Source: Lepas anatifera (lineage: Eukaryota > Arthropoda > Thecostraca > Lepadidae). From it: a DNA stretch of 64,000 nucleotides. Position 1 is the stretch's first letter; the number at the start of each line of letters is the position of its first letter. This document shows positions 46,331-59,886 of the stretch, one piece after another. The notes beneath the pieces were generated by a model. The model saw nothing but the letters and a program-made list of their open reading frames with translations, searched no databases and had not been told where the DNA came from. The position numbers were made by a program, and so were the translations under genes. The DNA lies in contig JAOTON010001592.1 of the NCBI GenBank assembly GCA_034440635.1, positions 170,001 to 234,000 of the forward strand, written 5' to 3'.

Positions 46331-49300
46331 ACTGCCGACACACGGCACCGTGTCACACGGGTCCGACTGCCGACACACGACACTGTCACACGGACCCGAC
46401 CGCCGACACACGGCACCGTGTCACACGGACCAGACCACCGACACACGGCACCGTGTCACACGGGTCCGACTGCCGACACACACGGCACCGTGTCACACGG
46501 GTCCGACTGCCGACACACACGGCACCGTGTCACACGGGTCCGACTGCCGACACACACGGCACCGTGTCACACGGGTCCGACTGCCGACCACACGGCACCG
46601 TGTCACACGGGTCCGACTGCCGACACACACGGCACCGTGTCACACGGGTCCGACTGCCGACACACACGGCACCGTGTCACACGGGTCCGACTGCCGACAC
46701 ACGGCACCGTGTCACACGGGTCCGACTGCCGAACACACGGCACCGTGTCACACGGGTCCGACTGCCGACACACACGGAACCGTGTCACACGGGTCCGACT
46801 GCCGACACACACGGCACCGTGTCACACGGGTCCGACTGCCGACACACACGGCACCGTGTCACACGGGTCCGACTGCCGACACACGGCACCGTGTCACACG
46901 GGTCCGACTGCCGACACACACGGCACCGTGTCACACGGGTCCGACTGCCGACACACACGGCACCGTGTCACACGGGTCCGACTGCCGACACACGGCACCG
47001 TGTCACACGGGTCAGACCACCAAGACACTGCACCGTGTCACACGGATCCGACCACCAAGACACGACACCGTGTCACACGGGTCCGACTGCCGACACACAC
47101 GGCACTTTCACACGGACCAGACTACCGACACACGGTACTGTGTCACACGGACCAGACCACCGACACGGCACTGTCACACGGACCAGACCACCAACGCACG
47201 GCACTGTGTCACACGGATCAGACCCCCGACACACGGCACTGTCACACGGACCAGACCACCGACACACGGCACTGTGTCACACAGATCCGACCACCGACAC
47301 ACGACACTGTCACACGGACCCGACCACCGACACACGGCACTGTGCCACACGGACCAGATCACCGACACACGACACTATATCACAAGGACCAGACCACCGA
47401 CATACGGCACTGTCACACGGACCCGACCGGCGACACACGGCACTGTGTCACACGGACCAGACCACCGACACACGGCATTGTCACACGGACCCGACCGGCG
47501 ACACACGGCACTGTGTCACACGGACCAGACCACCGACACACGGCACTGTCACACGGATCCGACCACCGACACACGACACTATATCACACGGACCCGACCA
47601 CCGACACACGACACTATGTCACACGGACCCGACCACCGACACACGGCACTATGTCACACGGACCCGACCACCGACACACGGCACTATGTCACACGGACCC
47701 GACCACCGACAAACGGCACTGCCACACGGACCAGACCACCGACACACGGCACTATATCACAAGGACCAGACCACCGACACACGACACTATATCACACGGA
47801 CCCGACCACCGACACACGACACTATATCACACGGACCCGACCACCGACACACGACACTATATCACACGGACCCGACCACCGACACACGGCACTGCCACAC
47901 GGACCAGACCGCCGGCACACACGGCACTGTGTCACACGGACCACACAGCTGACACACGACACACTGTCACTCGGACCGGGCCGTATTACACGGACCAAAC
48001 CGCCGACCCACCCGACAGCGTCACACGGACCGGGCCGCCGACCCACCCGACAGTGTCACACGGACCAGACCACCGACACACGGCACTGAGTCACACAGAT
48101 CCGACCACCGACACACGGCACTGTCACACGGACCAGACCACCGACACACGACACTATATCACAAGGACCAGACCACCGACACACACGGCACTATGTCATA
48201 CGGACCAGACCACCGACACACGGCACTGTGTCACACGGACCAGACCACCGACACACACGGCACTGTGTCACACGGACCAGACCACCGACACACGGCACTG
48301 AGTCACACAGATCCGACCACCGACACACGGCACTGTCACACGGACCAGACCACCGACACACACGGCACTATGTCACACGGACCAGACCACCGACACACGA
48401 CACTACATCACAAGGACCCGACCACCGACACACGGCACTGTCACACGGATCCGACCACCGACACACGACACTATATCACACGGACCCGACCACCGACACA
48501 CGGCACTATGTCACACGGACCAGACCACCGACACACACGGCACTGTGTCACACGGACCACACAGCTGACACACGACACTGTGTCACTCGAACCGGGCCGT
48601 ATTACACGGACCAAACCGCCAACACCCCCGACAGTGTCACACGGACCGGGCCGCCGACCCACCCGACAGTCTCACACGGACCAAACCGCCGACCCACCCG
48701 ACAGTGTCACACGGGCCAAACCGCCGACCCACCCGACAGCGTCACACGGGCCAAACCGCCGACCCACCCGACAGCATTACACGGACCAAACCGCCGACCC
48801 ACCCGACAGCATTACACGGACCAAACCGCCGACTCACCCGACAGCATTACACGGACCAAACTGCCGACCCACCCGACAGCGTCACACCGGACCGGGCCGC
48901 TGACCCACCCGACAGCGTCACACAGACCGGGCCGCCGACCCACCCGACAGTGTCACACGGACCAAACCGCCGACACACCCGACAGTGTCACACGCCCTCG
49001 CAGCAGTGAAGCAGAAGGTGCACTCAGCAGCGATGAGAAGATCGCACCGGTGGTGATGCGGACAACGCACTCAAGGGAGACATTGGCCTCACATTCAGTA
49101 GTGATGAACATGCCATACACCGCGGAGACGCGGAACTCACACTCGGCCGCAACGTGGACCTCTCACTCAGCAGTGACGTGGACCTCTCACTCATACGTGA
49201 CGCGGAACTTACACTCGGCCGTGACACAGAACTCACACTCGGCCGTGACAGGGAACTCGCACTCAGCAGTGACGTGGCCCTTAAATCCGGACCTAAAGAC

Positions 49301-49492
49301 AGTAGCTCGCACCTCACACTAAGCCGAGACGCAGATCACACGCTCCGCAGCGATGCAGTCTTCACGCTCAGTTGTTGCACAGAACACACATTAAGCAGCG
49401 ACGAAGTTCATTTCCGTTCCTACGTTACATTTTCACACTCCGCGCTGTATCCCACACGCTGCGAGCACCCCCAGGAGAAGAAAGCGGCTCAC
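46331..49492 (-). other. Intron of the ISXO2-like gene filled with minisatellite
   Basis: The donor on the minus strand is ACG|GTGAGC at 49493/49492. Most of the 3.2 kb is the GTGTCACACGG minisatellite, followed by shorter CTCACACTCGGCCGTGAC-type repeats at 49060-49420. The intron boundaries are inferred; the downstream limit is uncertain by about 25 bases. Confidence 0.55.
46334..49000. repeat. CACGGCACCGTGTCACACGG minisatellite, about 2.7 kb
   Basis: About 75 units of roughly 33-38 bp. Early units (46340-47000) read CACGGCACCGTGTCACACGG then GTCCGACTGCCGACACA. Middle units use GACCAGACCACCGACACACG. Late units (47980-48990) use GACCAAACCGCCGACCCACC. The gradual drift implies successive local expansions. 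No unit contains a plus-strand stop in any frame, so three long overlapping open frames arise. Confidence 0.95.
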
Positions 49493-50854
49493 CGTGGTTA
49501 GTCCGGTGTGATGCTGGTAGCACATGGGTCCGTCCGGGCCGGTAGCCTCGGCCAGGCCGCTGTAGGCAGCCGCCGTCTCTGTGCAGACAGTGGTGCCCGC
49601 AGCCACGTGCTGACCGACGGCAGACACTAGCGTCGGCGCCTCCCGCCTCTCCACATACACGTACCGCATCTCGGACGTGCGCACCCACAGCAGGCACAGC
49701 ACCCACGGACCCGGCGGCTTCCAGCAGCGGCCGCCCTTCTTCTTCGGATCGTACACCCCTGGAAGTTCGCTGCTGCTCTTCTTTTTCCCTCGGCCAACAT
49801 CGGCGACGTCCGCGGCGGATTCACATACTTCCCGACCACCGACCTTCCGCTTCCGTTTGATGCGCTTTCTGCAAACTTTTCCACTACTTTCTCCATCGTC
49901 TTCGACATCTTCACACACAAAATCATGTTTCTCACGAGCATTTCCATTCTCCAAGGGTGTGTTGCTGTTTCTGTCTCGGAAGAGGATTGCCCTCACCTCC
50001 ACTGTTTCCCCAAACCCTCCCATCGGGGCGGCACGCTTCATTTCCTCCAGGTAGAGCTCTCGGATGCGCTGCCTCCACCTGACCACTGTCCCAATGGTCA
50101 TGGGGATCGATTTACCCGCAAGATGGGCGGTCATAATAGTCGAAAACCTTTTGCTCATGGCGTACATGATCCAAAGGACGGCGCGTTTCGGTATCTTGGC
50201 ATCCAGCACACCCCGGGCGTTGGTGGTCGCAAACCACGTAGCGCCGCCATCGGCGCCCACTGCGCTGAGACCTCTCAGCTGAGAGGTCATTCTTTTACAC
50301 CTGCCACAACGGTATTGTGGCTTGGGTCCGTTTTTGTAGTAACGCATAAACGTGACCACACGACCTTGGCAGTCTGGCTCCAAAGGATTGAACTTAACCT
50401 CACCGCACACTCCCCAGAACTCTGTCATTCGCTGGCCCCCTCTGGACGGTGGCACTGGCGTGTAGCTATATGGAACGGTGCCATACACCGGCCCTCGGGA
50501 GTTGGCAGGCGCCAACAGGGCAGGTGCTGGGATGAGACCATGCCTCCGGCTGAAGGTGATGGCCGCTGTTTCATTCGATATGTGAGAAGCAAACTCTATT
50601 ATGCTGGGATCTTCCAACTCTGAGTCGCATTCCGACGAAAGGGACGCCTGTGTCGCTGATGTGCAATGCATAGCCTTGCTCTTATCAGTACTGGTATGTT
50701 CCGCTTCTTCTACGCGTCCAGTTGCAGAGATGGATTGCGTTCCTTGTTGAAACTCCGTTTCAATGCCGATGTCCGTCAAGAAGTTTGGATCAACTCTCAC
50801 CACTACATTTTGAGATAACTCAAGGCCATTTCTGGATATTACAATGTCAGCCAT
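49493..50854 (-). CDS. ISXO2/Merlin transposase-like protein, main exon
   Basis: 454 codons from the ATG at 50854 to a phase-0 donor after 49493. A strong acceptor (TTTTCTTCCCATTACAG on the minus strand) ends just upstream at 50860, so the exon starts at 50859. Residues 150-186 hold a C...C...CGRC zinc-ribbon-like pattern; 218-265 form a helix-rich block (AVLWIMYAMSK, TVVRWRQRIREL) as in the family's DNA-binding part. The DDE-like domain starts near VEVRAILFRDR (286-295) and continues with WVLCLLWVRTSEMRYVYVER and GTTVCTETAAAYSGL. Relatives usually have VEVDE and a TD pair; here these read VEVRA and TE. The insert at 327-365 is lysine-rich, a likely nuclear signal. Loss of catalytic acids with retention of a long frame and splice signals suggests a domesticated or decaying copy. 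Without splicing, the frame ends at 49433. Confidence 0.75.
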
Positions 50855-50859
50855 GCTGT

Positions 50860-51322
50860 CTGTAATGGGAAGAAAATGTAAATCATTAGTAATGGTGTGA
50901 CATTCGGGTTCACGGCCCCTTGGGGTGAAAGGGGTCCCGGTGTTGATCTCAACTGCCCGCTTAGTACCACTCTCAGGTGCTCCAGCGAGTATAGGTCTCA
51001 CCCTTCCCCGAGTTGGTCTTGGAGCCTTCCCTGAGTGAGGCTCAGCGACCCCCAAATTTTCGGTCCCAAAGACCTGAATGTTGATCTCAGGCACCTCAGA
51101 AAACCGTCGACGCCAAAACCGCCTCCAAGAGCCTGGCCATCTGCTCCAAAATTAAAAGATGGAGACTGAGAAGATCATTTTCCCAATGTTGATGTTTTTT
51201 TTTTTTTATATGGTTCAAATAAGGAGTAACTCGTCAGCTTTAGATCCATAGATGTATATTTCGTACACTGGTACACTTGGAATAAAACCAAACACATAAA
51301 AATGGGATGAAACATGGTGATA
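50860..51322. other. Upstream region of the ISXO2-like gene
   Basis: The coding frame stays open to about 51094, but its first codon there is GTG, and the strong acceptor at 50860 argues that it is intronic. A further possible acceptor (TTTCTGAG) lies at about 51095. No upstream exon was identified. Confidence 0.4.
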
Positions 51323-51450
51323 CTCGCCCGATACAATCGCGCGAGTGATTCATGAAACTCGCCCGATACAATCGGGCGAGTGATTCATGAAACTCGCCCG
51401 ATACAATCGTGCGAGTGATTCATAAAACTCGCCCGATACAATCGGGCGAG
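51323..51450. repeat. 35-bp hairpin array
   Basis: Four units start at 51323, 51358, 51393 and 51428, an exact 35-bp period. Each begins CTCGCCCGATACAATCGGGC with the closing GAG, an inverted repeat with a short loop; variants read CGCGCGAG and CGTGCGAG. The linkers read TGATTCATGAAA. Each unit could fold alone or pair with its neighbours. Confidence 0.92.
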
Positions 51451-51453
51451 TGA

Positions 51454-52795
<1,342 letters not shown>

Positions 52796-52799
52796 GGCG

Positions 52800-53370
52800 A
52801 TCACACGGCAGTTAAAGGGCTGATTTTAGGACAGGGTGGTGCCAGAGGCCGGACTGTATCGACACCTATCCGCTACCGTAATATATAGTTTCCACGCTAA
52901 TTCAATACAAAAACGGCAATCAGGTTGACGAAGGCAATGTGACTTCAAGCTGGTGATTGCACTACACACTCAAACATATACATTGAAATTCTCAAGTGTT
53001 ACGCGACTAACAATAATTATCTATATATAGTTTCCGTAAAACTTTCTTGAAAAATGGCTTTGACATAGGAACATGGACCAAATTTCTAATTTTTGGTGAA
53101 ATAATCTGATTCCAGGTCCAAAGGGCACAAATAAAGAAGGAAACTTTCTGTACACTGTTGGAGCATATGGGACCACGAAATGATAGTTCGTCCGGATGTT
53201 TAAGTTATCATCCTGATCTCTAAGGTTATACTGGCTACTTAAGGCGGACGGTAGACTACCCCTTAGATAGTTGTGGAGAACTTTTAGCGTTGCGAATTCG
53301 ACCAGATCGTGAAACTTAAGAATGTTGTATTTTTGAAGAGGGGACTGGAATGAGCGAACCGCTCTGCTTT
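52800..53370 (-). pseudogene. LINE 3'-end fragment
   Basis: On the minus strand, 53350-53040 reads SPLQKYNILKFHDLVEF then VVPYAPTVYRKF, matching the LINE C-terminus at 58319-57831 (SPLFKKYKILKLKDLVQ and VVPYAQTMYRKF). The 3' UTR also shares GAGGCCGGACTGTATCGACACC-like sequence with 57615-57645. It is heavily mutated. Confidence 0.75.
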
Positions 53371-53730
53371 ATTACTTATTCTAACACTTTTTTCTGTAGG
53401 ATCAATAATTTATTAAACTTGTATTTGAATGTATTTTACACTGTAATACATATTTTACATATGTATATTTTTATACATATTTTACATATGTATTACAATA
53501 CATAATTTAAATACATATTTTACTCTTTTGCAGCCCAGAAATTTCTCCAGCTTTTCTGTCCAATTTAAGTTAGGATAAATGGGTAATATTATACATCGAT
53601 CTGTTTGAAATGAGCCAATGGATAAAAGCTGACGTTTTGAAATATTTTAACTTTGCTGGACAAAATATCAGAAAAAACTACCCTGTTTTGAGAACATGGG
53701 TCTTCAGCATGAATTTGAAGGGTGACAGTA

Positions 53731-53794
53731 GCACGTACAACAGCATATCTTTAAGTATTAAGATCTATACTTAAATATATGCTGTTGTATGTGC
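53731..53794. repeat. Perfect-looking 64-bp hairpin
   Basis: GCACGTACAACAGCATAT pairs with ATATGCTGTTGTATGTGC around an AT-rich centre; the arms are about 28 bp. Confidence 0.85.
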
Positions 53795-54052
53795 TTCTTA
53801 ACCTGAACGTCGTAATCATGCGCCGTCCATCACCGTAAACAAACATGGGAAATGGGGTCATTTGTTCCTCAAACAGTTGTGCTTATAAACGGTAATTTTG
53901 CTACCAGCATACTAAAATAGAATCATGAATTCGTCAACAATAAATATCTGCGACAATTTTACCAATCAGGGACTGATAATACAGCTGCTCGTTCCCTAGG
54001 CTTGGAAAGTGAAGTCGGATGCGTTGGATTTGTATTCATATAGAATATGAGT

Positions 54053-54184
54053 CGTGTTATTCTGCTGTGCAGAAAGCATACTAGTATGCTGCACGCATGC
54101 GCAATACTGTATCTTCTACTTCATGATACCCTACTGCGCATGACTGTAGCATACTATTATGCGTTCTGCCGGCAGAATAACACG
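54053..54184. mobile_element. Short palindromic element
   Basis: Arms of about 50 bp start CGTGTTATTCTGC and end in its inverse, with TATGCTGCACGCATGCGCA-like inner parts. It resembles a tiny foldback MITE. No TSD was seen. Confidence 0.6.
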
Positions 54185-56159
54185 CCTATAGCTCTCTCTC
54201 TTCGTCGCCCTTCTTCTTCCGGTTTCCTTCTGTCCTGTCTACCACCGCATGTTACCATTTGGAATTCCATATTCTGAAGGTGAGTCCTCGCGTTTTTTTA
54301 TGGGAGGGGGACGGTATGCAGTGTAGGTAATTTGGTTCTATCGAGTTTGAAATTTGTTACAAGAGAGTTCAGAATATATTTAGATATACATTGTTTCTTG
54401 AAATATCATTTGTCATGTGGAATTCTGATGCCTAGTTCAAGTTGACGCTGTTTTTCGTGTTAAAAAGTAAACTGCGCTTATTTGCTTAAATCTGATTTGG
54501 TTGATGTCAAATCATGCATGATTTAGGTAATGCTCCCAAATAATCCAGTGTGCAAAATATGGCATTTTCGACGAGATCTTGTCGGTGCGAGTGCCCTTGG
54601 AGACAGGACCAAGTGGTGCGAATTTTATCAACCTGGTGCGAATTTGCGAGGTTAGTGACACTTAAACTCAACAAATAATGACTGAATGGCTATTAAGACA
54701 CAGGAGAGGGCCTTATAAAAAGTCCTTAACTAACTGACTAGTGATTGAGGTAGTATTGCATTGTAGGGGTAGGAATGGGCCAGTCTGCAGAACGTGGCAG
54801 GCGACTCGACGAGGCGCTTGGGGCAGCTCCAAAGACTGCCCCAATTGGGGCAGAAATTTGGATGCTGGGGCAGACTCCTCCAACGGGGGAGGGGGTATTT
54901 TTACCGATATATGTTTATCTACTCCATTTTAAACGAAACACCCAGAAATGAAAGAAAACCGTGCATCCAACTCGACGATGGCAACGCACTCACGATCCTC
55001 CATGCACAGCAGCAGCTATCTTGCATTCATGATACACGACTTCAAGAATACTTTTATTCAAAGGTATATTTACAAGCGAAGTATTTTCCCTTAAAGACGT
55101 CATTTGCCACTGCTTTCACGCCGTATGGATCCATACGTTTATTTCATTACACACTCGCATACATATGAGCGTAACACACAATACAGGATACAGTCACTAA
55201 AGAACGAGGTAACCGCATTGCGAACACCAACACCCACGCGCAATCCAGTTGGTTATGGTGTCAGGAGGGAGGTCGGGTAGAATGCGAGTAGCACTTTATT
55301 TTGGCTACCCTTACGAGGGGAGTAGGATGCGGGGACCGCGCACTATTGCCTCACTGAGATGGCACCCTGTGTAGCAAGTGTAGGTTAGAATAAAAAAACG
55401 TATATAAATATTTGGAAAAAATTGAGTAAAAAATAAAAAAATAAAATAAAATAAAATAAAAAATAATAAAGAAAAATAAGCAGTGCTGCGGCTGCGGCCA
55501 GTGCAGTCAGTGGTGTGGTAGCAGTCAGTGTAGTCCGGTTAACACGGCACATGCACCATGCCGGAATCTCGCGTGCGTGCCCTCGTGTTTTCCTGAACGT
55601 ATTCGCAGTAGACCTTGCCGAGACGCGGGCAAGTGCGTCCCCAGTCATGTAAGAGCGACCGAATAAGGAGAGGGGGGGCGGCCAGGCGGCCAACATCGGA
55701 GATAGGAAAGGCCAGCGGACGGCGGCAAGTAGGCTCACATCGGCTCAAGCATTCACAGACTGGGCGTTTCGGCACACTTTCAGATGGTTCACAACCGAGC
55801 ATTTCGGCACACTTTCAAATGGTTGATTAGATACAACCCGCATAGGGGGCACCATATCGATCGTTCTGCTCGGCTGCTGCCAGCTGGGTAACAACACCGG
55901 GCCCGAATGGCTGGAATTTCAATTACCGGAAGTGGCATCACCGTCCCCCAGTCATCATGATGTCATCTCAAATGGATATTTGACCTGGGCTGGAGCGGGC
56001 TCGGTAAAAACACAGTAATAAAGCAAGACGGTGCCACTCCTATTTGTGTCAGCATTGGCGCCAGGGGTCAAAGTCGGAAAACCTTGCCAGGGGTCAGTCG
56101 GAAAACTGTGACACGGCATGAATCATAAGGACGAGCCAGCAAAGACAGTCGAGATTTCC

Positions 56160-57330
56160 GGCGCTGCCACCCCCTACAGCCGGCAACGGCAGCAGGTGCT
56201 GCCACATGTCGCAGCAGGCCAGGGCAGCGCGACAATAGAAACATTAGTGAACTGACACGTGATAACTAATATAATGCATGAATGCTAAGAATGATAAATG
56301 CATGATAACCATCCAAAGGCGGCCAAGCATGACATCGCGCCGCTTCGATCAGTTCTAGTTTCCCCCGAATGCGGTGAGGGACATTTATACCATTTGGTCA
56401 GCTTCACAGTGTTGCGACGGCCGCCTCCACGCATCAGCACCGGTCACAGCATAAGGCACTGCCATTCACAACTGGCATTTGCTCCCTTAATTACACAACA
56501 ATCCATGATAGCGAGGTCATAGAGCAGTCGTGGCAGACAAATAACGGCGCACGGGGACGTGGGTAGCCGAGCATGTGATTGAACCATTAAAGTCCAATAT
56601 GGTTTCGGAGCCGCCACACCCCGACAACCGGTCACGACAGCAGGTGCTGCCACCTATCGCAATCGACCATTGGCAGCGACGGCAAATAACATATGAAATC
56701 CAACAAATAGATGTTTATCCCAGCGGGATCACGGCAGCCAAGCATGAGAATGGGTTATTTAAACCGTCCTGGAGATCCCCGAATGCAGTGGGTCAATTAC
56801 ATCACTAGATCAGTTTAACGCAGCCGCCACCCGTCAGAAACAGTCACAACACCAGGCGCCGCCACCCCTCACAACCGACCGCCGCAGCACGTGCTACCAT
56901 AATTTTACAACCAGTCACGGCAGCGAGGCTACAGAGCAGGGGCGCTCCGACAAATAGAGGTGTACTCCGATGGGAACGACGGCAGCGAGGCATGAGGGTG
57001 AACCATTAGAGATAGTCTGAGGTTTGAAGCCACCTCTCCTGTTCACCGGCAAGGGCAGCCGGTGCTGCCACCTCTCACAACTGGTTATGGTAGTGAGGCC
57101 ATGGAACAGTAGCAGGCCGATAAATACATACTATCCCGCCAAGGTCGAGGGCAGCCAAGCATGAGAATGAGGCGTTAAGCTACAATCTTGGAATTCCTCG
57201 ATGCGGTGAGTCTCACTACATTGTCGGTATCACAGGGTTGCCACGGTGCCGCCATCTATCAGAGATGTCCATAGCATCAGGGGTCGTCACCTCCTACAGC
57301 TGTCCAGTGCAGCGGCTGTCGTCGCAATCG
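56160..57330. repeat. About 420-bp tandem repeats (three units)
   Basis: Landmarks recur: GGTGCTGCCAC at about 56189, 56640 and 57056, and AATGCGGTGAG-like sequence at about 56368, 56776 and 57199. The units are diverged and GC-rich and lie on the 3' side of the LINE. Confidence 0.65.
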
Positions 57331-57830
57331 GGTGGATGCGGCATGCCGGCGCATCATCGCCGCGACGCGGCATGATGGTGCCCCACCGCTGCGACACGGC
57401 ATGGCGATGCCCCATCGTTGGCATTCCTCCAGCAGCCAGGACCATGGCACCAGGCTGCATTCTCTCAGCTCCCTGCACGCCTGCTTCTCCTGCGGATGAG
57501 AGGGGCGCTTAGGGGGAAGGAGAGGGCGCAGTTTGCTGGTGAGGTGTTAGTAGAGAAATTGAAAATTAGTAGACTTTGCGGTTTATTTGGGGGAAATAGG
57601 AAAGGGCATGAGAGGTGCCGGAGGACGGCCTGTATCAACACCTACAGATGCCTTAAATTATATATATTAAACCGCCGGTTTTTATTTTAAATTCACAACA
57701 TGTTACTTGAAAAAAATCGCAATACGGTACTAAAAGGGCACAAGGAATTGAACAGATGGACTGCTTTTATAATCTGCTCTAACGGTAATATTCCTATCCT
57801 AACGATAACTGTTTGAGCTTGAGATCATAT

Positions 57831-58500
57831 TCAATAGTTATCTACGTACAGTTTGGTTACCAGAGTTTTAAAGAAGCTCTTACTTAGTGGCACGTCTGCC
57901 AGGTCTCTAATATTACTAGCTATAATTTTGTTCCATGCCTTAGGGGCTGATACAAAAAAGGAGAATTTTCGGTACATTGTCTGGGCGTATGGGACTACAA
58001 AATGTTGGGCGTTTCTGGTACTGTGCCTTGATTGATCCATGTGGGTCCAAGTCAGCCTTTCTGACAATGCTGCGGGAAGTGAATTTTGAGCAAGTTTATG
58101 AAGAATTTCTAATTGTGAGACTTGTACTAGATCTTTTAATTTTAAAATTTTGTATTTTTTAAATAGGGGACTTGTGTGAGCCAGGAGGTCGGCTTGATCT
58201 ATCATGCGAATTATTTTCTTTTGGAGCACTGTTAGCTTGTTTAGTTTGTAATCGAACGTACTTCCAAAAATGGGAAGGCAATATCGAATGAAGGGCAAGA
58301 TGAAAGAATTATACAGCAAGAGGGTATGACCTGGGTTTAGAATATGTTGAGATCTTCTTATCAGTCCTATGTTCCGCGCGATTGTGTTTTCTACATTTCT
58401 AATGTGATCCGTCCACCTTAGATCCTCATTTATAGTGATTCCAAGATATTTTGTAGAAAATTTACGCTGAAGGTAGTTGCCATCAACGGTGAGAGCGAGG
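57831..58500 (-). pseudogene. LINE C-terminal region
   Basis: The frame on the minus strand (LYNSFILPFIRYCLPIFGST, then TMYRKFSFFVSAPKAWNK) is the region that follows the RT in CR1/Jockey-type LINEs. It is separated from the RT frame by a frameshift near the C6 run at about 58512-58517 (minus strand CCCCCC). Confidence 0.8.
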
Positions 58501-59886
58501 TCAGGTTTTGGGGTGGGGGGAAAATAGTTGGTAATTTGACTTTTTGACGTTTAGGGACAGCCGATTACAGCAGAGCCAGCTCTTGATTTCGGTCAGGCTA
58601 TTGTTAATGATTCTTTGGAGAGAGATTTCATTTTCGGCGGTAAAGAAGAGGGCCGTATCATCAGCGAAAAGATAGAATTTTGGTATATTAGAGCTCCTGT
58701 GCATATCATTGACATATAGTAGAAATAGGAGCGGGCCAAGCACACTTCCCTGCGGTACTCCCATAGGGAGTTGCCTAGGGGAGCTTGAAATAATTCCATT
58801 ACATTTAACATATTGAGTACGATTTTCAAGGTAAGTCCGGAAGAAATTTAAAGAGGTTCCACGGATGCCGTAACATCTTAATTTGGAAAGCAGAATTTGG
58901 TGGTTAACAGTATCGAATGCCTTGCTGAAATCTAAATAAATGGCAGCTGATGTTTTTTTGGAGACCATGGCAGAAGTAATGTCATCATAAAGTAGGGCAA
59001 TAGGCATAAATGTACTTTTGTTTTTTTGGAAGCCGAACTGGTTTTTGAAAAAAGCATCGTTAGCAGTCAGAAATTCGGTTATTTGGTAGTGAACAATTTT
59101 CTCAAGAACCTTCGAAATGACTGGGAGAATCGATATTGGGCGATAATTGTCAAAAGTTGATCTGTCCCCGGATTTGTGAATTGGAACCACTAATGCAATT
59201 TTTAGTTCATCCGGGAAGATTCCCTGGGCCAAACAAAGATTAAAAAGATGGGTTAGATGAAAAGATATTGTGGGGCATAAAAGTTTCAAAATTTTGGAGC
59301 TGACTCCATCATAGCCACCACCCTTTTTCCCAAGCGACAAAATTATTTGTTGGACAGTTTGGTTGTCTACTGGGCGGAAGTCAAATTGGGGGTAATTTAC
59401 ATCGTTGAGGTAAGTTAGTGGATCCAAGGTGGACGGCGGGAGGGCGTTGTCAAGGCGAGTCCCTAAGTTAGAAAAAAATGTATTGAAGTTATTTGCTATT
59501 TCTAGGGGATTATCCACTGTTTTGTTGTCCAATTTGAAAAGTTCAGGAAGGTCCTTTTTAGTCTTGTTTTTCCGAGTTAAGGTGAAAAGAGTGTCCCAGA
59601 GTTTCTTGGGATCAGCTTTATCTTCCTCAAGCTTTCTTTGGTAGTAGATTTTCCTAGCATTTCGAATAATACTTGTAAGGACATTTTTATATCTTTTATA
59701 TGCTGTTTCATCGGATTTAGATTTAGATTTTACAAATTTTTGGTACAAATCTGCCTTCTTATTCACACATTTCAAGAGACCATATGATATCCATGGTCTA
59801 ATTGGTGCTTTTCGTCGAGCTTTGTTTTGGATTGAGTGTTTTTTCACTTCATCTATAAGAGCTGTTTGGAGAATATTTGCGGCCAA
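58501..59886 (-). pseudogene. LINE reverse transcriptase (CR1/Jockey type)
   Basis: A 461-residue frame with all main RT blocks: VVPIHKSGDRSTFDNYRPIS, KNQFGFQKNKST, IYLDFSKAFDTVNH, GVPQGSVLGPLLFLLYVND, and the catalytic LFADDTALFF. The N-terminal endonuclease is absent because the insertion is 5' truncated. RNA-templated DNA synthesis is the family's activity. This copy has an intact RT core but cannot be autonomous. Few mutations suggest a fairly recent insertion compared with the relic at 33813-35640. Confidence 0.9.

Larger units (their letters stand above)
53371..54536. other. AT-rich interval, no gene
   Basis: Contains a 64-bp hairpin (53731-53794), a 132-bp palindrome (54053-54184) and TACATATGTAT-like repeats near 53440-53500. 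No supported coding region. Confidence 0.5.

Noticed and set aside
46252..49322. Long plus-strand open frames (up to 627 codons) of histidine/threonine/arginine-rich repeats
   Set aside because: All three plus frames are open because the minisatellite unit lacks stop codons; there are no domains or splice context, and the array sits in a likely intron of a minus-strand gene.
50855..51094. Start of the transposase-like protein at 51094
   Set aside because: The codon is GTG, and a strong acceptor at 50860 with an ATG at 50854 gives a better model.
51323..51450. CRISPR-like appearance of regularly spaced repeats
   Set aside because: The intervening segments are identical rather than unique, only four units exist, and the sequence is eukaryotic.
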